Assembly (NCBI GenBank): GCA_938084835.1
Contig: CALKER010000024.1
Location: forward strand, 1 to 33,617
Length of the DNA: 33,617 nt
From: an uncultured Thermoguttaceae bacterium
Lineage (GTDB): Bacteria > Planctomycetota > Planctomycetia > Pirellulales > Thermoguttaceae
Direction: 5' to 3'
Position numbers and translations under genes: made by a program. The notes under the pieces are model-generated. The model ran no database searches. It saw only the letters and a program-made list of their open reading frames with translations, and was not told the DNA's origin. This document shows, in pieces, positions 8,301-16,032 of the stretch (its first letter is position 1; each line of letters starts with the position of its first letter).

Positions 8301-9499
8301 GGACCTCTCCTCGGATACTGCTGCCGGCCGATCCCCCCCGCCGCGAGCCGATTTTAACTAGTTCTCCGAACTTTTGGCCGGCAGAGTTTCTCCGGCGGCC
8401 AAGGCCGTTGGGGTCGCAGACCGAGATGAGCATCCGATTGGGGCCGGGGGCAGGACTGATGGGTAGTGGGGGGCCGGTGGAAGAGACGTGGAGCTGGCAT
8501 CTGAGTGTCATCAACGGCGGAACTCCGCGGCAAACGCCCCCGGCGCGACCTGTCATCCACGAGGTGGCTAACCGCCTCTCTCCTGCCATGTGGGGGCAGT
8601 GGCGGTTAGATCAAGGCCTTTGGATAGTCGTCGATATTCTTAGCTCTGAGGTGTTGCTTCAAACCCACTTTGGCAATGCGGATGGCCTGCCGGTTGTTGG
8701 CGACTTCAACGGCGATGGCCGGGCTCAGCTGGCCCTCTTTTTGGATGGGTTATGGTTTGTGGATCTCAATGGCAACGGCAAATGGGATGAAGGCGACCTG
8801 TGGCTCCAGTTGGGACAGGCAGGGGATCGGCCGGTCACCGGCGATTGGGATGGTGACAGTAAAACCGATGTGGGGATCTTCGGGCCCCCGTGGCCTGAAG
8901 ACAGCCGAATGGTCTTGCTGGAGCCGGGACTTCCTGACGTGGCTAACCGTCGGCAGGGGATTCCTAAAAATCTTCCACCAGAAGATGCAACTCGCATGGG
9001 CCACAGCCGGCTGATGCGACTGACCTCGCACGGATCGCTTCGGGCCGATGTGATCGACCATGTGTTTTTCTTCGGAGGAAAAGGTGCCATTCCGGTCACG
9101 GGTGACTGGAATGGCGACGGCGTCACAAACATTGGAATTTTCTATGACGGGCGTTGGATTCTGGATGTTGATGGTGACGGCAGGCTCACCGCAGCAGACC
9201 TTGTGATCGAGTCGTTTGGCCAACCCGGCGATTGGCCCGTGGTGGGCGATTGGAACGGCGACGGCATTCACGACTTAGGCGTCTGGCGCCAGGGCATCTT
9301 TTATTTGGATAGCGACGGCGATCGGCGACTAACAGCCCACGACAAAGCCTTGGCCTTGGGAGAGCCTGGGGATATTCCGGTAGCCGGCGATTTCAACGGC
9401 GATGGGCGTACTGACGTGGGCGTCTACCGCCCCGCAGGCAGACCTTCTGGGAAATTTGCCCGGGATATCCCTCCCGGTCCGAGTGGACCGGCGTACTAA
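5327..9499 (+). CDS. Giant planctomycete surface protein: six SdrD-B-like repeats plus C-terminal FG-GAP/calcium-loop repeats
   Basis: About 1390 residues from the ATG at 5327. The frame stays open to 5240, which would overlap the WD40 gene, and a GTG at 5315 is also possible. Residues 58-70 hold CRIEPLERRELLS, the N-terminal motif frequent in exported planctomycete giant proteins. Residues 72-265 form a beta-rich domain. Six SdrD-B/Cna-B-like repeats of about 110-120 residues begin near 270, 391, 508, 619, 734 and 844. Each has a G-x-V-F-x-D-x-N-x-x-G calcium-like opening (GFVYEDNNENGQRD), an IPGV core, GRYQFQSL and a closing IQPAGYFDG. A Pro-rich linker follows (about 1010-1110). Residues 1122-1355 contain five FG-GAP/VCBS-like units (VVGDFNGDGRAQLALF) alternating with dockerin-like calcium loops (LDVDGDGRLTAADL). 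It is likely a calcium-stiffened stalk and adhesin on the cell surface. There is no membrane anchor at the C terminus. Confidence 0.88.
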   Translation: MEGHGIVAESWRRFFGGLWRRARSGNSVGSRGKGANRRAAWSFSGRGTLAGSRGSRCCRIEPLERRELLSLQPHPITLGVVYFEPAAGQDQLPNVFHVSFTGGAPGTRLVELVIDTDKLGDGLTIGDALFDIAPEGDHAFGFSPFHVVKAEGIDRVRAEVVDGGTTLRLQFEGFEAGDLLIFTIDVDEMGFLGPNAVVEGNEFEGSILWVRLEAPHYFAAEGTTRFFDAYEFPLSLPLPPDDYVPPSDVPLPVHTAGAVIALDQIPLPAALEGIVFEDLNLDGQRSPSEPPIPGVIVELWRLEQGSYTPTGLQSLTGSDGRFVFENLLPGVYRLVQHQPAGYFSVAASVGQIEGVRQGQEAGPNDIRGIELFGGQRGVGYEFAEARPVSLQGGVYHDRNDNGLWDAGEEGIPHAVLLAEYWGPLTGEDIVREFRVVTDENGLFLFENLPPGWWSLTEVQPVGYLDGKDQLGDSGGVLEDGSDKVTDIFLPSGGSGSGYLFGELLPVTISGHVFADLDGDCRFGLMDYPLAGVVIWLLDAQGHRLVSTITDAAGRYQFQSLWPGVYGIEEIQPAGYFDGGVCLGSAGGQIAGVDRVTGIVLPSGTVAQGYDFPEWPPGSISGFVYEDNNENGQRDANEPGIPGVRLLLLDEAGNFTGKEVVTDQKGAYRFEGLMPLRVYGIQEIQPEGYFDGQDSAGNGGGQVDSESDRITGIWLLPGRHLQGYDFGELRPVSLAGWVIADRNGNCRLDPDEQPLAGVTIWLEGAGGVRLASTVTDAQGRWQFQGLPPGVYAVVEVQPEGYFDGPDCVGTAGGWIEGNDRIAGIKLAPGAHGDNYVFTEWEPARLSGYVFQDGPPLMVIPGESLTPLAAGRTGLRGPQAIPLPGVTLRLMRENGEPIRDSTGREVIAVTDANGYYEFSGLPPGTYCIYQVHPAGFVDWLDSPGTHGGIAVNPGENVDSALLASLVTDPQNDAILAITLRPGDNAREYNFSELRTSPRILLPADPPRREPILTSSPNFWPAEFLRRPRPLGSQTEMSIRLGPGAGLMGSGGPVEETWSWHLSVINGGTPRQTPPARPVIHEVANRLSPAMWGQWRLDQGLWIVVDILSSEVLLQTHFGNADGLPVVGDFNGDGRAQLALFLDGLWFVDLNGNGKWDEGDLWLQLGQAGDRPVTGDWDGDSKTDVGIFGPPWPEDSRMVLLEPGLPDVANRRQGIPKNLPPEDATRMGHSRLMRLTSHGSLRADVIDHVFFFGGKGAIPVTGDWNGDGVTNIGIFYDGRWILDVDGDGRLTAADLVIESFGQPGDWPVVGDWNGDGIHDLGVWRQGIFYLDSDGDRRLTAHDKALALGEPGDIPVAGDFNGDGRTDVGVYRPAGRPSGKFARDIPPGPSGPAY

Positions 9500-9993
9500 G
9501 TCAACAGATATTGCCAGCGTGATGGGTAAAGCGTGATTAAGTTGAGCTAATGGTGTTTTGGCTGAGCTTCTAGGGCTGGCCCAAGCCTCATTTTTCTTAG
9601 CAGAGTGTCCAATTTATCTTCGGGGGATCGGGGAAAAGGGATTCCCCTCGGTCTCAGGATCCGGCTTCCGGGGACCCGGTCGAGACGCCCTATGGCGGTG
9701 ATTCCCCTCGCCGTTGGGATTCGGCGCAATTCGAATGACCATCTGATGAAAGCAAGCTGGGATTCTCCTAGATCCTAGGATCCGACGTTTTCGCAGGACG
9801 GGGGCCATTCGGTGCACGAAATTGCCTTTGGTCCTGGGATCCGGCAATGTGGGCGAACTGGTCCCCACACTCAGTTTTATGCCGTTTATGCCGTGGTTTT
9901 AAGCGGCGGCGACGGGATTATCTGCTTGAGGATGCGGACCGCGTGTGGCATCCAGCGAGGGAAGGTGGATCGCTCTTCTTCCCACGCAGTGCT
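9500..9993. other. Intergenic region between convergent genes
   Basis: 494 bases between convergent genes. It contains the repeat array at 9639-9845 described separately. I see no strong terminator with a T-run and no convincing gene. The minus-strand ORFs here read through the repeats and are not protein-like. Confidence 0.5.
9639..9845. repeat. Degenerate interspersed repeat array, about 60-bp period (four units)
   Basis: Four related segments of about 27 bases begin with the core ATTCCCCTCG at 9641, the same ten bases at 9701, ATTCTCCTAG at 9762 and ATTGCCTTTG at 9821, and end with a shared CTGGGATCCGGC-like tail (variants CAGGATCCGGC, TGGGATTCGGC, CTAGGATCCGAC). Starts are spaced 60, 61 and 59 bases. 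The 32-34 bases between units do not resemble each other. This repeat-spacer layout is like a decayed CRISPR array, but the copies differ at many positions and no cas gene is in the window. A relic of some other intergenic repeat is equally possible. Confidence 0.45.
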
Positions 9994-11016
9994 TTACCCT
10001 TGGAGGTGCTTGAGAAAGAAACGTTGGATGTGCGCCCACATAGTGGGGGTGAGTTCGTGCCCGGCTTCTTCCTCGATAAAGTAGGAGAAATTCTCAGGAA
10101 CTCCCGCTTGTATGTAAACGCGGGCAATTCGCTCGACGGCATGCCGGACCTCGTCGATTGGGCTGCCTTCATCTTTGGTGCCGAAGTTGAGGTGAAGCGG
10201 TTTGGGGCAGGAAAGGGCCACGATTTCCGGGGTATCACCATAGCGATACCAGCCGGGGATGAAGTTGGAGAAACAGTGCAGCAGCTTTTTCCTGTGGATT
10301 CCGTGATAAGTGGGTAAACAGCAATTACCTACCAGGCACCGTAAGCGGGGCTCCCAAGGTCCCACGAGCCAAGTAAAAGTTGCACCCATAGAATGGCCAT
10401 AACAGCCAAGACGGGTGGCGATAACATCGGGCCGGCTGCAAAGGTAGTCTACAGCGCGACGCATATCCAAAATGTTGCGCCATGCGAGGCACTTCCCGCT
10501 CACGAGGTATCTCAGAAATTCGAAACGTTCGTAATCTCCACCAGCTAACTCCGGATCTCGTCGTTCCTCGAAGCAAAGGGCATCGGGACAAAGCACAATG
10601 TACCCGTCGCGTACCAGGGCTACCGCAGTATGGTGCCTAGGGTTTCCCGCGAGCCCTGCCGGCTCGCTTTTTCCTAAGTGCCATTCCCCGTTGTGTTGAT
10701 GCCATACCGCTATTGCCGGCGCAGGACTGGTGGATGAAATGCCGTCCGGAACCAGGACCAAAGCCGGCACGGGCTCACCAGGAACCGCTTCGTAAGTGAT
10801 GGATTCGATGCGATAGGTGTCTTTTTGCACTATCTCACGCACGCAAACGCGTAAGTCGCTACCCTCAGGCCACGGGCCGCCAAGGCACTCCAAAAGTCGC
10901 TGGCGGAGGAATTCTCGTCCCGCTTGGTCGAAAATCAGATCGCGGAAGAAAGGTCCCTCTAAAAGAGACCGCCCGGTTTGGGGGGAACTCACTTCGTGCA
11001 TGTGCGGTGTTTCCAT
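9994..11016 (-). CDS. Alpha/beta hydrolase, dienelactone-hydrolase / acetylxylan-esterase-like
   Basis: A 340-residue enzyme from the ATG at 11016. The frame extends to 11145, but the extra 43 residues look non-coding. The complete catalytic triad is visible: Ser209 in the elbow CYGHSMGATFTW, Asp282 in FGTKDEGSP and His320 in EEAGHELTP. An insert with CPDALCFEERRD and WRNILDMRRAVDYL before the elbow is typical of the large dienelactone-hydrolase/AXE1-type esterases that deacylate sugars or small esters. There is no signal peptide, so it acts in the cytoplasm or leaves by another route. It is divergent from the ceramidase-like gene and convergent with the giant surface protein. The exact substrate cannot be read from sequence. 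Sugar O-acetyl groups would fit the nearby carbohydrate-related genes. Confidence 0.85.
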   Translation of the reverse strand: METPHMHEVSSPQTGRSLLEGPFFRDLIFDQAGREFLRQRLLECLGGPWPEGSDLRVCVREIVQKDTYRIESITYEAVPGEPVPALVLVPDGISSTSPAPAIAVWHQHNGEWHLGKSEPAGLAGNPRHHTAVALVRDGYIVLCPDALCFEERRDPELAGGDYERFEFLRYLVSGKCLAWRNILDMRRAVDYLCSRPDVIATRLGCYGHSMGATFTWLVGPWEPRLRCLVGNCCLPTYHGIHRKKLLHCFSNFIPGWYRYGDTPEIVALSCPKPLHLNFGTKDEGSPIDEVRHAVERIARVYIQAGVPENFSYFIEEEAGHELTPTMWAHIQRFFLKHLQG

Positions 11017-11604
11017 CGCTGTGACTGTTCGTCTATGGTTGGGTTTGCTTATACCGCCGAAGACTCGGTACCTGGCATGAGCCTTTTGGGGAGAAACCCT
11101 CGGCTTACACCCCATGGGTTCGTCCCGATTGAGTCCACTAGCCATCTTCTAATATACAGCCAATCAAGGCTAGCAGACCAAAAAATCTTCACGCTGGGAG
11201 GCGGACCCGATGTGGTGGGGCTGGTCCGGGAAACAGTTCGCCGTTGCTACAGGGGAAAGACCCTGAGCGGTGGCGACGAGAAAACGCCTTTTAACGTGGT
11301 GCTGCTTGCCCCGTGTGGATGCCCAAGTATTTCGCAGTAGGTGCCGATTGCCACGCACGGAAGCTAAAAGGTCCTCCGCCGATCGGTTGATATACCTCCC
11401 ACTAACGCCACGGTCAATTCTGTGAGCAAACTTGTGGCAGGGAATTCCCGGGGCTATGCTAAAGTTCGAAAAACGCCTCATAAGGCATCCATATTGAACA
11501 CGGCGGCTGCGAAAAGTTGGGTTGGCAGCTTCATAAAGCTGCGCGAGATTGGTCGGCCTTGGATTTTAGGCCATGCCACTCTTTTAAGTAGGAAGGAGGT
11601 GATC
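11017..11604. other. Divergent promoter region
   Basis: 588 bases between the start of the minus-strand esterase and the start of the plus-strand ceramidase-like gene. It must carry both promoters. ORFs in this stretch (for example 11170-11481 minus) lack ribosome sites and look like shadows. I see no clear riboswitch, repeat or RNA gene here. Confidence 0.35.
11591..11600 (+). promoter_or_regulatory. Strong ribosome binding site (GGAAGGAGGT)
   Basis: GGAAGGAGGTGATC is an almost full match to the 3' end of 16S rRNA and lies directly before the ATG pair at 11605/11608. It fixes the start of the ceramidase-like gene and rejects the longer reading frame beginning at 11422. Confidence 0.8.
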
Positions 11605-13128
11605 ATGATGGTTGTGGTACGGTTCAGTTCACAAGGGAGGCCAGTTTGGGGAGCCGATGGGAAGAAGCTCCTGCCGGCTGGAGACCGTCTCCCTCAGCGC
11701 TTGGCGGATGGACACCCGCAACCCGTAACCAGTCGACAGGCGAGGGCGATCCTGGCTACGCTCGTGTTTTTTTGGGGGATTTTCTCGTGGCAAATTTACG
11801 GGCAACAAGTTCCGAAGGCCGATCCTGCGGTGTGGAAGGTGGGCCTTGGGCGCGTGGACATCACTCCCACTGAACCGATTTGGCTTGCTGGGTATGCAGC
11901 ACGCAATAAGCCGTCGGAAGGGGTGCTTGCACCACTTTTTGCCAAGGCGCTGCTTCTCGAGGACTTCGAAGGAAATCGGGGATTGATCCTAACACTTGAT
12001 TTGATTGGCTTTCGCGAAAATGTGACAGAGGAATTAACCCGACTGATTCACGAGCGTTTGGGCCTAAAACGCGAGCAAGTGTTGATATGTTTTTCGCATA
12101 CGCACACTGGACCAGTGGTAAGCCTGGGGCCTGTATCAGGGTACACCATCGATGACCCCAATCGCGCTGTGATCGAGGCCTACACTCGCGAGCTGATTGT
12201 CAAAATTGCCGATGCGGCTCAGGCAGCCGCAGCGAATCTGTGGCCGGCATCGATCCGATGGGGAACTGGCGTGTGCTCTTTCGCAATGAATCGTCGCGAA
12301 TTCACGGATCGTGGGGTCCGAATCGGGGTGAATCCTCGTGGATATGTAGACCGTAGTGTGCCTGTCCTTCGGGTGATGGCTGAGGATGGCACCACCGGTG
12401 CTATTCTCTTTGGCTATGCGTGTCACAATACCACGCTGACGGGTCAACACTATCAGATTTCTGGGGACTATGCGGGATTCGCTCAGATGGAGCTGGAAGA
12501 GGTACTGCCTGGTCTTCAGGCGATGTTTGTGACCGGTTGCGCGGGCGATGTCAATCCTTATCCCCGGGGGGAGGTGGAGCATGCGCGTCAACACGGAGCG
12601 AGTTTGGCAGCTGCCGTACGCGAGGTACTCAACGGTGATATGCAGCCGGTACGCGGGCCCCTGAAAGTCGCCTACGAGCGCATCGATTTGCCGTTGCAAA
12701 AGTTCGACCAGGAACAATTACAGGCGATGGCCAAGGGGCCAGACTATGTTGCCGGCAACGCCCGCCGGATGCTCGAGTTACTGCAAAAAGGGGAAGTGCT
12801 CCCCACGTCCTTCGCCGCCCCATTTGCGGTGTGGCAATTTGGAGCGGATTTGACTTTGGTAGCCCTGCCTGCCGAGGTGGTGAGCGACTACGCTATTCTT
12901 CTCGACTCCGCCTTGGGGCATTTACGCTTGTGGATAGCAGCCTATTGCAACGAAATGTTCGGTTACATCCCGTCGGCCAAAGTGCTTGCCGAAGGCGGTT
13001 ATGAATGTCGTGGCGTTTACATCGGCCCTGGATTTTTCGCCCCTGAGACCGAAGAAGTAATCGCGGCCAAGGTGAGGGATTTGGCGGCGAAACTTGGCCG
13101 CGAGGTCCCAACCTCTTGGCATCGGTAG
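11605..13128 (+). CDS. Neutral/alkaline ceramidase-like hydrolase, exported
   Basis: A 507-residue protein. The first 46 residues are hydrophilic, followed by a hydrophobic segment (AILATLVFFWGIFSW, about 47-66). This acts as a long signal sequence or membrane anchor that places the rest outside the cytoplasm. The mature region starts with KVGLGRVDITPTEPIWLAGY, the hallmark N-terminal strand of the neutral ceramidase N-terminal domain. Zinc-site motifs are recognisable: CFSHTHTGPVV, then GYACHNTTLTG, then VTGCAGDVNPYP. Family members hydrolyse N-acyl linkages in ceramide, but many bacterial homologues have unknown substrates. The C-terminal part is shorter than in the full-length ceramidases and ends with NEMFGYIPSAKVLAEGGYE, typical of the planctomycete/Bacteroidetes subgroup. 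The start is fixed by a very strong ribosome site. Confidence 0.85.
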   Translation: MMVVVRFSSQGRPVWGADGKKLLPAGDRLPQRLADGHPQPVTSRQARAILATLVFFWGIFSWQIYGQQVPKADPAVWKVGLGRVDITPTEPIWLAGYAARNKPSEGVLAPLFAKALLLEDFEGNRGLILTLDLIGFRENVTEELTRLIHERLGLKREQVLICFSHTHTGPVVSLGPVSGYTIDDPNRAVIEAYTRELIVKIADAAQAAAANLWPASIRWGTGVCSFAMNRREFTDRGVRIGVNPRGYVDRSVPVLRVMAEDGTTGAILFGYACHNTTLTGQHYQISGDYAGFAQMELEEVLPGLQAMFVTGCAGDVNPYPRGEVEHARQHGASLAAAVREVLNGDMQPVRGPLKVAYERIDLPLQKFDQEQLQAMAKGPDYVAGNARRMLELLQKGEVLPTSFAAPFAVWQFGADLTLVALPAEVVSDYAILLDSALGHLRLWIAAYCNEMFGYIPSAKVLAEGGYECRGVYIGPGFFAPETEEVIAAKVRDLAAKLGREVPTSWHR

Positions 13129-13390
13129 GATCCGAGGCAAACTGTCAGAATGCTACCAAAAGAGAAAGGATCCCTATCACTGGGGTTGCTGCACCATCGG
13201 CATTTTCGGAGAAATTTTCGTTCGCTGGTGTGGCCTCCTTAACAATCCCCCGTTTGGCGAACCCGAGGGATGTGCTTGTCCCTAGTTGGCAGTTAAGAAC
13301 TAAAGAAAGAAGCTCTACAAAAATAAGGACTAAATTGCGATAAGCGAGAAATCGGCCAGCGATGTGCCGTTTCCCGATGGGATGGATGTT

Positions 13391-14194
13391 ATGGCAAATG
13401 TTTTAGAGCGTTTAGAGTTGGCCGTGAGTGTTGCTCGAGAGGCAGGAAAGCTCACGATGGATTATTTTGGCAGCCGCAGCTTGGCTATTGAGCAAAAGGC
13501 AGATGCCACTCCTGTGAGCCAGGCCGATCGTGAGGCAGAACTTCTGGTTCGCACACGCATTGCAGAGGCTTTTGGGGATGACGAAATTCTGGGGGAAGAG
13601 TTTCCCACTAAGCCCGGAAGGAGTGGCTACCGTTGGATCATCGATCCGCTTGACGGGACGAAATCCTTCATTCGGGGTGTACCGCTCTATGGAACGCTTG
13701 TTGCAGTCGAGCACGCGGGGGAAATGGAAATTGGGGTGATTTACATTCCCCCGACAGGCGAATGTGTGTTCGCTGCCCGGGGCTTCGGAGCCTGGTACGA
13801 GGATCGCACCGGAGAGCGTCAGCCGGCGCGTGTTTCATCATGTGATGACCTGGCCCGCGCCACCGTGCTCACCACGGATATCCGGCACTTTGCGGCGATC
13901 GGGCACCCCGAGGTTTGGGAACGACTGGCTGCCAAAGCTGAAATGACCCGAACTTGGGGCGATTGCTATGGTTACCTTTTGGTTGCCACCGGTAGGGCGG
14001 AGGTCATGATTGATCCAATTGTCAGCGTGTGGGATGCGGCCGCGCTGCTTCCTATCCTTGAGGAAGCTGGAGGGTATCTCACCGATTGGAAAGGGCAACG
14101 ACGGGTGGATTCAGGTTGCGTCGTGGCTACTAATAAAGCTTTGTTCCACACAGTGGTGGCCATTACAGCCGGGTTGGAGGGGTCGAGGACGTAA
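13391..14194 (+). CDS. hisN: Inositol-monophosphatase-family enzyme, probable histidinol-phosphatase
   Basis: A 267-residue cytoplasmic enzyme of the lithium-sensitive, magnesium-dependent phosphatase fold. Metal-binding motifs are all present: Glu69/Glu70 in EILGEEF, Asp85 and Asp88 in WIIDPLDGTKSF, and Asp215 in VWDAAALLPILEEAGG. The sequence SFIRGVPLYGTL and GDCYGYLLVATGRAEVMIDP match the HisN-type histidinol-phosphate phosphatase subgroup better than SuhB, so the likely reaction is L-histidinol phosphate to L-histidinol in histidine synthesis. Inositol phosphate or another sugar phosphate cannot be excluded, and no other his gene lies nearby. Start choice is uncertain: GTG 13364, ATG 13382 and ATG 13391 are in frame, and none has a strong ribosome site. 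Confidence 0.85.
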   Translation: MANVLERLELAVSVAREAGKLTMDYFGSRSLAIEQKADATPVSQADREAELLVRTRIAEAFGDDEILGEEFPTKPGRSGYRWIIDPLDGTKSFIRGVPLYGTLVAVEHAGEMEIGVIYIPPTGECVFAARGFGAWYEDRTGERQPARVSSCDDLARATVLTTDIRHFAAIGHPEVWERLAAKAEMTRTWGDCYGYLLVATGRAEVMIDPIVSVWDAAALLPILEEAGGYLTDWKGQRRVDSGCVVATNKALFHTVVAITAGLEGSRT

Positions 14195-14316
14195 CCGCAC
14201 GATTTGTGGCGTTAGTGTGGAGATGCGCTACCGCCCGCCGCGAATTCGGCCTGAACTTTCCCCCACAAAATGCGTGCGCGAAGACTAGTCTCTGTTACAG
14301 TTTCGGGAGTAGCACG

Positions 14317-15690
14317 ATGGCACTTCCCCGCGGTGAGTTTAGGAAGGCGAAAAGGACAAGACAAACAGCATCGAAGCCTAAAACCCGAGGTATGGCCCGA
14401 CGTAACCTGCTCGTGCGCGCCTGCCAAGGCAGTATGCTTTTGCCTTATGTGCTGTGGGGTGCGACATGGACCAAAGGCCTCGGAAGCTCTCACCGAAGTG
14501 GAACACCCACCGGACAATTACCCGATTTCTCCTGGGTTCCGCAAGCTCCTCCGCTTCCGGCCCCTGCCGGCCGAGTGATCCATGTGCGGACTGTAGACCA
14601 GCTGTTTGCAGCGGCAGAACAGGTTCCCCCGGGAGGAACAATCCTCGTCGAGGATGGCGTGTACAAAATCCCACGTTATTTCGAAATTCATACGGATGGG
14701 GTGACCCTGCGGAGCGCTTCCGGCAATCGTGAAAAGGTGATTCTGGATGGGGCGGAAAGTCGTCATGGCGAGCTTATTGGTATCAGCCGGTGCTCAGGCG
14801 TCACCATTGCCCATCTAACGATTCGCAATGTCCGTTGGAATGGCTTTAAGCTTAATTCGAATCTTCAGTCGCACGAGGTGACCATTTACGACTGCATTAT
14901 CCAGAACATTTGGCAGCGCGGAGTGAAAGCTCCGGCCGTCCCGGAAGAGCTTGCCGACAAATTGAGCCCACGTCGATGTCGAATTCAGTACTGTTTGTTT
15001 TACAATGAGCGACCAAAAACATGGGAGGATGATCCTACAGATACTCTGCAGACCTTCGGAGGCAACTATGTGGGGGGCATCGATGCGATGCAGGCCCGGG
15101 AGTGGGTCATTTCGGACAATGTGTTTTGGGGGATTCGTGGCCGGACAGGCGAAGCCCGGGGAGCTATCTTTTTGTGGATGGATAGCCGCGACTGCGTGGT
15201 AGAGAGAAATGTCATCGTGAGTTGCGATTCCGGAATCTGTCTTGGGAACAGCTATCGCTCCCGATTTCCCATCCACTGCATCGGTTGTGTTGTGCGTAAT
15301 AATTTCATCGTGGGAGCCCCCGAAAACGGGATCTTGGCCGATTACACCGACAACTGCCGTATCCTTCACAATACGGTTCACTGCCCGGACTCTCGGTTAA
15401 AGCGGCTTATCCGTTTGGTCCACGATAACCCCGGACTGGTGGTGGCCAACAACCTCCTAAGTGGACCGGAAATGCGAATCGAGAGCGATAGTCCCGTGAA
15501 GCTGAGCGGGAATTTCACGGGGGAGGTGACGGGATTTTTTCAAGATATCTCCCGAGGCAATCTTCATCTGCGGCAGGCTGTCGATAGCTTTTCCGCATGG
15601 GTCGATAGGCATCCGGAGGTGCCCGAGGATTTCGACCGTCGGCTTCGCCCACTCCGAACGCATGTGGGCGCCGACGACCCTCTGGCTTAA
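14317..15690 (+). CDS. Secreted right-handed parallel beta-helix protein
   Basis: A 457-residue protein from the ATG at 14317, preceded by GGGAG at a seven-base spacing. The frame is open back to a GTG at 14206 but that part looks non-coding. A basic N-terminus (residues 1-30) is followed by a hydrophobic stretch (GSMLLPYVLWGATW), which suggests export. From about residue 85 it has the pectate-lyase-type beta-helix pattern: AAEQVPPGGTILVEDGVY, then repeated coils such as CSGVTIAHLTIRNVRWNGF, VTIYDCIIQNI, WVISDNVFWGI, CVVERNVIVSCDSGICLG, CVVRNNFIVGAPENGI and CRILHNTVHC. The family includes polysaccharide lyases and epimerases, as well as non-catalytic binding proteins. I cannot assign catalytic residues. 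A role on a carbohydrate polymer is likely. Confidence 0.82.
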   Translation: MALPRGEFRKAKRTRQTASKPKTRGMARRNLLVRACQGSMLLPYVLWGATWTKGLGSSHRSGTPTGQLPDFSWVPQAPPLPAPAGRVIHVRTVDQLFAAAEQVPPGGTILVEDGVYKIPRYFEIHTDGVTLRSASGNREKVILDGAESRHGELIGISRCSGVTIAHLTIRNVRWNGFKLNSNLQSHEVTIYDCIIQNIWQRGVKAPAVPEELADKLSPRRCRIQYCLFYNERPKTWEDDPTDTLQTFGGNYVGGIDAMQAREWVISDNVFWGIRGRTGEARGAIFLWMDSRDCVVERNVIVSCDSGICLGNSYRSRFPIHCIGCVVRNNFIVGAPENGILADYTDNCRILHNTVHCPDSRLKRLIRLVHDNPGLVVANNLLSGPEMRIESDSPVKLSGNFTGEVTGFFQDISRGNLHLRQAVDSFSAWVDRHPEVPEDFDRRLRPLRTHVGADDPLA

Positions 15691-15954
15691 TTAGTGCTGC
15701 ACCGCCAACGGAACGAGCTGGGTCAAACGGGCTGAGTCCACCGCGGGGCGCACCAGAAGACTCCTTTCCAGAGAACTTCAGGGCAAAACTTCTCCAGGCG
15801 CCGGGGATCTAAAGGGTAGGAAGGGACGATTCGGGCTGACCGTCCTCGCCACGAGGAGATCTAGGGAACGGTTTCCCAAAGTCTACTAGTATTTAGCCTG
15901 GTTTTCGAGGAAAATTTAAGGGCTCTAGAGGATTTATACGGCGAGGCAGGTTGG

Positions 15955-15972
15955 CTGCGGCGGACGCCGCAG
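15955..15972 (+). other. Perfect GC-rich hairpin in the leader of the corrinoid-protein gene
   Basis: A seven-base stem CTGCGGC/GCCGCAG with a four-base loop GGAC. It is too close to the gene and lacks a T-run, so it is not a classical terminator. It could influence RNA stability or be an operator. Confidence 0.35.
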
Positions 15973-16020
15973 TGGTTTCCTGTGGTGTGTCGAGACCTCC
16001 GATAAGCACGAATGGCCCGA

Positions 16021-16025
16021 GGAGG
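16021..16025 (+). promoter_or_regulatory. Ribosome binding site GGAGG of the corrinoid-protein gene
   Basis: GGAGG lies seven bases before the ATG at 16033. It decides the start, because it falls inside the reading frame that would begin at 16012. Confidence 0.7.
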
Positions 16026-16032
16026 ATCCGTT

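Larger units (their letters stand above)
15691..16032. other. Leader region upstream of the corrinoid/methyltransferase cluster
   Basis: 342 bases before the first gene of the methyl-transfer cluster. No gene is seen. A strong hairpin lies at 15955-15972 (CTGCGGC, loop GGAC, GCCGCAG), about 60 bases before the start codon and not followed by a T-run. I searched for the conserved B12-box and core elements of cobalamin riboswitches and did not find them. Confidence 0.4.

Noticed and set aside
9639..9845. Calling the 60-bp periodic repeats a true CRISPR array
   Set aside because: The repeats differ at many positions, only four are seen and there is no cas gene, so I list it only as a repeat.
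15691..16032. Cobalamin riboswitch upstream of the corrinoid-protein gene
   Set aside because: I looked for the B12-box and the conserved core and found neither.
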